NCBI GenBank assembly: GCA_001805125.1
Contig: MHEF01000116.1
Coordinates: 1 to 25,893 of the forward strand
From: Nitrospirae bacterium RBG_13_39_12
GTDB taxonomy: Bacteria > Nitrospirota > Thermodesulfovibrionia > Thermodesulfovibrionales > SM23-35
Length of the DNA: 25,893 nucleotides
Reading direction: 5' to 3'
The notes under the pieces are model-generated. The model searched no databases, was not told the DNA's origin, and saw only the letters and a program-made list of their open reading frames with translations. Made by a program: the position numbers and the translations under genes. This document shows, one piece after another, positions 23,874-25,893 of this stretch. The number at the start of each line of letters is the position of its first letter. Within the stretch, counting starts at the first letter, position 1.

Positions 23874-24448
23874 CTTTTATCCCTTTTTATAAAAAGAAAA
23901 GAGTCCTTTTTAATCTTGAATTCATTTTCAGGTAAGAAAATTAAAAAATAACCTATTACAGGCGGCAATTTCCTTATTTTGGATTCAACGGTTACTCTGA
24001 CAAAATATGAACCGGGTTCAAGTTCTTGTGTGCTGGTAAATTTAAGATTATCGATGCTTACTGCCCATTTTACCATTGACTCGAACGACTTAAACCTTTT
24101 TTCAATGATGGTATTTCTATTGCTGGAAGTGGCAATATATTCCATCTTTACAGGGTCACATTCTAGAGTTCTTACAAAGGATTCACCGAGCACAAATTCA
24201 TCAGGCCATATTTTCCAGACCTTGAAAAGGTCAATATAGAATCTTAATTCTTTCGTTATTCCGTTCCTCAGTTCCTGGATATAGTTTTCGTCAGGTAAAA
24301 AAGAAGTTGTAACATAAATTTCATTATTCTGCAGTTTTACTTCAGGCCCTTTAATTTCAGGGCTTCCGCTAGAAGGTGAAGGTACTAGCAGAAAGCAGCA
24401 AGTGAAAATTAAAGAATAAAAGACTGATTTGAGTTTTATTTTCATCAT
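23870..24448 (-). CDS. DUF4390 exported protein of the ntrYX operon
   Basis: About 192 residues, with a signal peptide at the N-terminus (MMKIKLKSVFYSLIFTCCFL to about residue 32, GSPEIKGPEV). The rest is beta-rich: NNEIYVTTSFLPDENYIQEL, GITKELRFYIDLFKVWKIWP, and FTSTQELEPGSYFVRVTVES. This pattern fits DUF4390, whose genes precede ntrYX in many proteobacteria. The start is Met at 24446-24448 (or the next codon). An open frame reaching 24502 would add 18 residues from repeat-flank sequence before the signal peptide and is rejected. It may help the NtrY sensor domain in the periplasm; this is inferred only from conserved linkage. Confidence 0.8.
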   Translation of the reverse strand: MMKIKLKSVFYSLIFTCCFLLVPSPSSGSPEIKGPEVKLQNNEIYVTTSFLPDENYIQELRNGITKELRFYIDLFKVWKIWPDEFVLGESFVRTLECDPVKMEYIATSSNRNTIIEKRFKSFESMVKWAVSIDNLKFTSTQELEPGSYFVRVTVESKIRKLPPVIGYFLIFLPENEFKIKKDSFLFIKRDKR

Positions 24449-24484
24449 ACATGATCTATTATTTATATTTTGATAATTATTAAA

Positions 24485-24685
24485 CCCTGTGGTCTCTGCC
24501 ACAGTTCCAATTTTCTGTCATTCCGGCTTGTCCGGAATCTTTCCGGAAGGATTCTCTCCTCGGCGAGTCGCTGAGGTGACCCGACCTCCCGAATCCCGAA
24601 AGCCTTCGGGACGGGATTGCGGGAATGACACAAAAAATAAACATTCAAATAATGGACGCCCTGCGGTCTCTGCCGCAGGGTTTTT
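24485..24685. repeat. R3 element, full copy 2
   Basis: The left hairpin is CCCTGTGGTCTCTGCCACAG (24485-24504). The right hairpin is CCCTGCGG...CCGCAGGG (24659-24680), followed by TTTTT. The middle runs GTCATTCCGGCTTGTCCGGA, then CTCCTCGGCGAGTCGCTGAG, then CCCGAAAGCCTTCGGGA, and ends GCGGGAATGACACAAAAAAT. The right part (CAAAAAATAAACATTCAAAT, then AATGGACGCCCTG) is identical to copy 1. The middle hairpin differs from copy 1, where ACCGACAAAGCGGTGA occupies that place. The gap 24449-24836 between divergent ntrYX and kinase genes holds this element plus the leader of the next gene. Confidence 0.85.
24659..24685 (+). terminator. Hairpin plus T-run at the right end of R3 copy 2
   Basis: A fully paired CCCTGCGG/CCGCAGGG stem with the six-base loop TCTCTG is followed by TTTTT, an intrinsic-terminator form on the plus strand. 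It lies about 150 bp upstream of the adenosine-specific kinase start and could insulate that gene from upstream transcription. Confidence 0.55.
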
Positions 24686-24836
24686 CACAATTAAGGCTTG
24701 ACATCTTCAGAAAAATTTATTTTCATTATAGCATACTTAAAATTATAGGCGTAGCTGAGGAAAGATGATTAACCATCAGATTTCCTTCATGCCGGGCTTT
24801 TTAGACTTTAGGATGCAAAGATAAAGGAGGTATTGC

Positions 24837-25319
24837 ATGGAATTGAAAGTAATAAAGTTGGATATCCCGGAAGGCTGTAATATTATACTTGGACAGACAC
24901 ATTTCATTAAGACCGCAGAGGATCTTTATGAGACTGTAGTAACGACTGTCCCACAGGCAAAATTTGGGGTTGCATTCACAGAGGCTTCAGGGCCTTGTCT
25001 GATAAGGACTGAGGGTAACGATGATGAACTTGTTAGTGCATGTGTGAAGAATCTTCAGGAAATAAACGCAGGCCATGTATTTTGCATTATACTTAAAAAC
25101 GCATTTCCTATTAATGTTCTCAACCAGATAAAATATTGTGCTGAGGTATGCAGGGTTTTTTGTGCAACAGCAAATCCTGTTGAGGTAATTGCAGCAGCAA
25201 CATCACAAGGCAATGGTATTCTTGGTGTGATTGATGGGTTTTCTCCTAAAGGCGTAGAGAGGGCTGAAGATAAAGCCCAGAGAAAAGAGTTCCTGAGAAA
25301 AATAGGGTATAAGCTTTAG
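24837..25319 (+). CDS. Adenosine-specific kinase family protein
   Basis: A 160-residue member of the adenosine-specific kinase family (PF04008), found mostly in archaea, thermophiles and anaerobes. Recognisable blocks are GQTHFIKTAEDLYETVV, KFGVAFTEASGPCLIRTEGN, GHVFCIILKNAFPINVLNQI, VCRVFCATANPVEVIAA and GILGVIDGFSPKGVE. The length equals the family norm. The start is ATG 24837 with AAAGGAGGT upstream, an excellent ribosome-binding site. The biochemical role is poorly known; structural work on homologues reported adenosine binding. It stands alone, downstream of the R3 terminator-like hairpin. Confidence 0.9.
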   Translation: MELKVIKLDIPEGCNIILGQTHFIKTAEDLYETVVTTVPQAKFGVAFTEASGPCLIRTEGNDDELVSACVKNLQEINAGHVFCIILKNAFPINVLNQIKYCAEVCRVFCATANPVEVIAAATSQGNGILGVIDGFSPKGVERAEDKAQRKEFLRKIGYKL

Positions 25320-25364
25320 TAAAAAGAATTCCTCGGCGACCTGCTTCGGGTTTCCATAATCTGT

Positions 25365-25474
25365 TTCTGTCATTCCTCCCGAATGCTTTCGGGATCGGGG
25401 CCTCCGAGAATGAGCGAGGATACTCTATCCTCAGTTGATAATGCCACTTCTATGAATAATCTGAGTTAATATTG
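25365..25474. repeat. Chimeric repeat remnant: GTCATTCC hairpin plus R1 right end
   Basis: The segment starts CTGTCATTCCTCCCGAATGC with the CCCGAATGCTTTCGGGA hairpin seen in other elements. It then joins ATACTCTATCCTCAGTTG and GAATAATCTGAGTTAATA, which match the right end of R1 copy B (ACTTTATCCTCAGTTT...GAATAATCTGGGTTAATA). The left half of R1 is absent. Together with the flanks it fills the gap 25320-25547; a candidate promoter follows. Confidence 0.6.
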
Positions 25475-25505
25475 TCATATTTCGGTTTCTATACACATAA
25501 TTTCC

Positions 25506-25534
25506 TTGAAAATATACACATCATATGTTATCTT
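25506..25534 (+). promoter_or_regulatory. Candidate promoter of the vapBC pair
   Basis: TTGAAA (25506-25511) and TATCTT (25529-25534) are separated by 17 bp and lie 20 bp before the antitoxin start. The -10 match is modest. Antitoxin/toxin complexes usually repress their own promoter, but I see no strong palindrome here. Confidence 0.3.
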
Positions 25535-25553
25535 TTAATGTAAGGAGGTGAAT

Positions 25554-25766
25554 ATGCAGATAAGAACCAATATTGTCCTTGATGATGAAATTATAAAAGA
25601 GGCTAAAGGGCTGACCTCTTTAAAAACAAAAAAAGATATTGTTGATTTAGCCTTGAGGGAGCTTGTAAAACATCTAAAGAGAAAGAAGCTTCTTACAATA
25701 AGACATAAAGGATTATGGGAAGGGAACCTTAGAGAAATGAGAAGGAAGAGATTTGATACTAATTGA
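25554..25766 (+). CDS. VapB-type antitoxin
   Basis: A 70-residue protein: MQIRTNIVLDDEIIKEAKGL, then TKKDIVDLALRELVKHLKRK, and a tail ending GLWEGNLREMRRKRF. The ribbon-helix-helix N-terminus and the GLWEG/LREMR tail are typical of VapB antitoxins of the DUF2191 type. The tail wraps the toxin in known complexes. ATG 25554 is chosen because AAGGAGGT lies just before it; a GTG at 25548 falls inside that Shine-Dalgarno. The toxin start lies inside its last codons, the usual coupled order antitoxin-toxin. Confidence 0.88.
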   Translation: MQIRTNIVLDDEIIKEAKGLTSLKTKKDIVDLALRELVKHLKRKKLLTIRHKGLWEGNLREMRRKRFDTN

Positions 25767-25893
25767 TACGAGCGCTTTCATTGAATTCCTTAATCACACC
25801 GGCTCTCCCTTCGATAAAGAAATTGAATATCTTATAAGAAAAGAAGAAGATTTAGCGCTCGCTGATATAACAATAACAGAAATCCTCCAGGGT
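25753..25893 (+). CDS. VapC-type PIN-domain toxin (partial, runs off the window)
   Basis: An open frame from TTG 25753 overlaps vapB by 14 bp and continues to the edge (47 codons). It reads ILIDTSAFIEFLNHTG at the start, where the Asp after ILI is the first PIN metal ligand. It then runs ALADITITEILQG, where Glu of TEI is the second acidic ligand. GGAAG lies upstream of the TTG. PIN toxins of this class are Mg2+-dependent RNases that cut tRNA or rRNA. The rest of the gene is outside the window, so its integrity cannot be judged. Confidence 0.82.
   Translation, partial: MILIDTSAFIEFLNHTGSPFDKEIEYLIRKEEDLALADITITEILQG

Noticed and set aside
1..25893. tRNA or rRNA genes.
   Set aside because: I found no stretch with a convincing cloverleaf or conserved rRNA sequence on either strand.

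Overview
The window looks like chromosome of an anaerobic, moderately AT-rich Gram-negative bacterium. It carries LPS heptosyltransferases, a periplasmic multihaem cytochrome c, a DsbC-like protein with a haem motif, a 2-hydroxyacyl-CoA dehydratase-type iron-sulfur enzyme with its ATPase activator, an adenosine-specific kinase, and sensor kinases rich in PAS domains. This mix fits an uncultured Nitrospirota (Thermodesulfovibrionia-like) or a related deltaproteobacterial lineage. That assignment is inferred from gene content; no rRNA gene is present.

Layout. 1-4310 is signalling: the tail of a sensor kinase, its NarL/LuxR-type response regulator, and a large hybrid kinase with five PAS domains. 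4383-5813 is an octahaem cytochrome c. 6181-8219 is a two-gene operon, an HgdB-like double-cubane-type protein and its HgdC-like activator, with related inverted-repeat elements on both sides. 8720-11513 (minus strand) holds inner-core LPS genes: a WaaC-like heptosyltransferase and a WaaF-GmhB fusion. 11833-13354 (minus) holds a single-domain response regulator and an REC-AraC regulator with a candidate autoregulatory direct repeat upstream. 14129-17204 (minus) holds a DsbC-like protein, prfA, a DUF1385 membrane protein and rpmE, with a clear terminator after rpmE. 17417-20414 (plus) is nadB-pyk. 20514-24448 (minus) is DUF4390-ntrY-ntrX, a sigma-54 two-component operon. 24837-25319 encodes an adenosine-specific kinase, and the window ends in a vapBC-type toxin-antitoxin pair cut by the edge.

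Functional links. Two themes recur: periplasmic electron transfer and thiol chemistry (octahaem cytochrome, DsbC-like protein), and dense signalling (three histidine kinases and four response regulators, one of them a DivK-like protein lacking a normally conserved residue). The dehydratase-type pair is the most functionally open locus, because the native substrate of single-subunit double-cubane proteins is not established.

The most unusual feature is the intergenic DNA. Almost every gap over 200 bp is filled by palindromic, MITE-like elements. I distinguish five families, here called R1-R5, several with long and short forms, nested inverted repeats and shared sub-motifs. No transposase gene is present. 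Several over-long apparent N-termini (nadB, DUF4390) come from reading frames that run into these elements.
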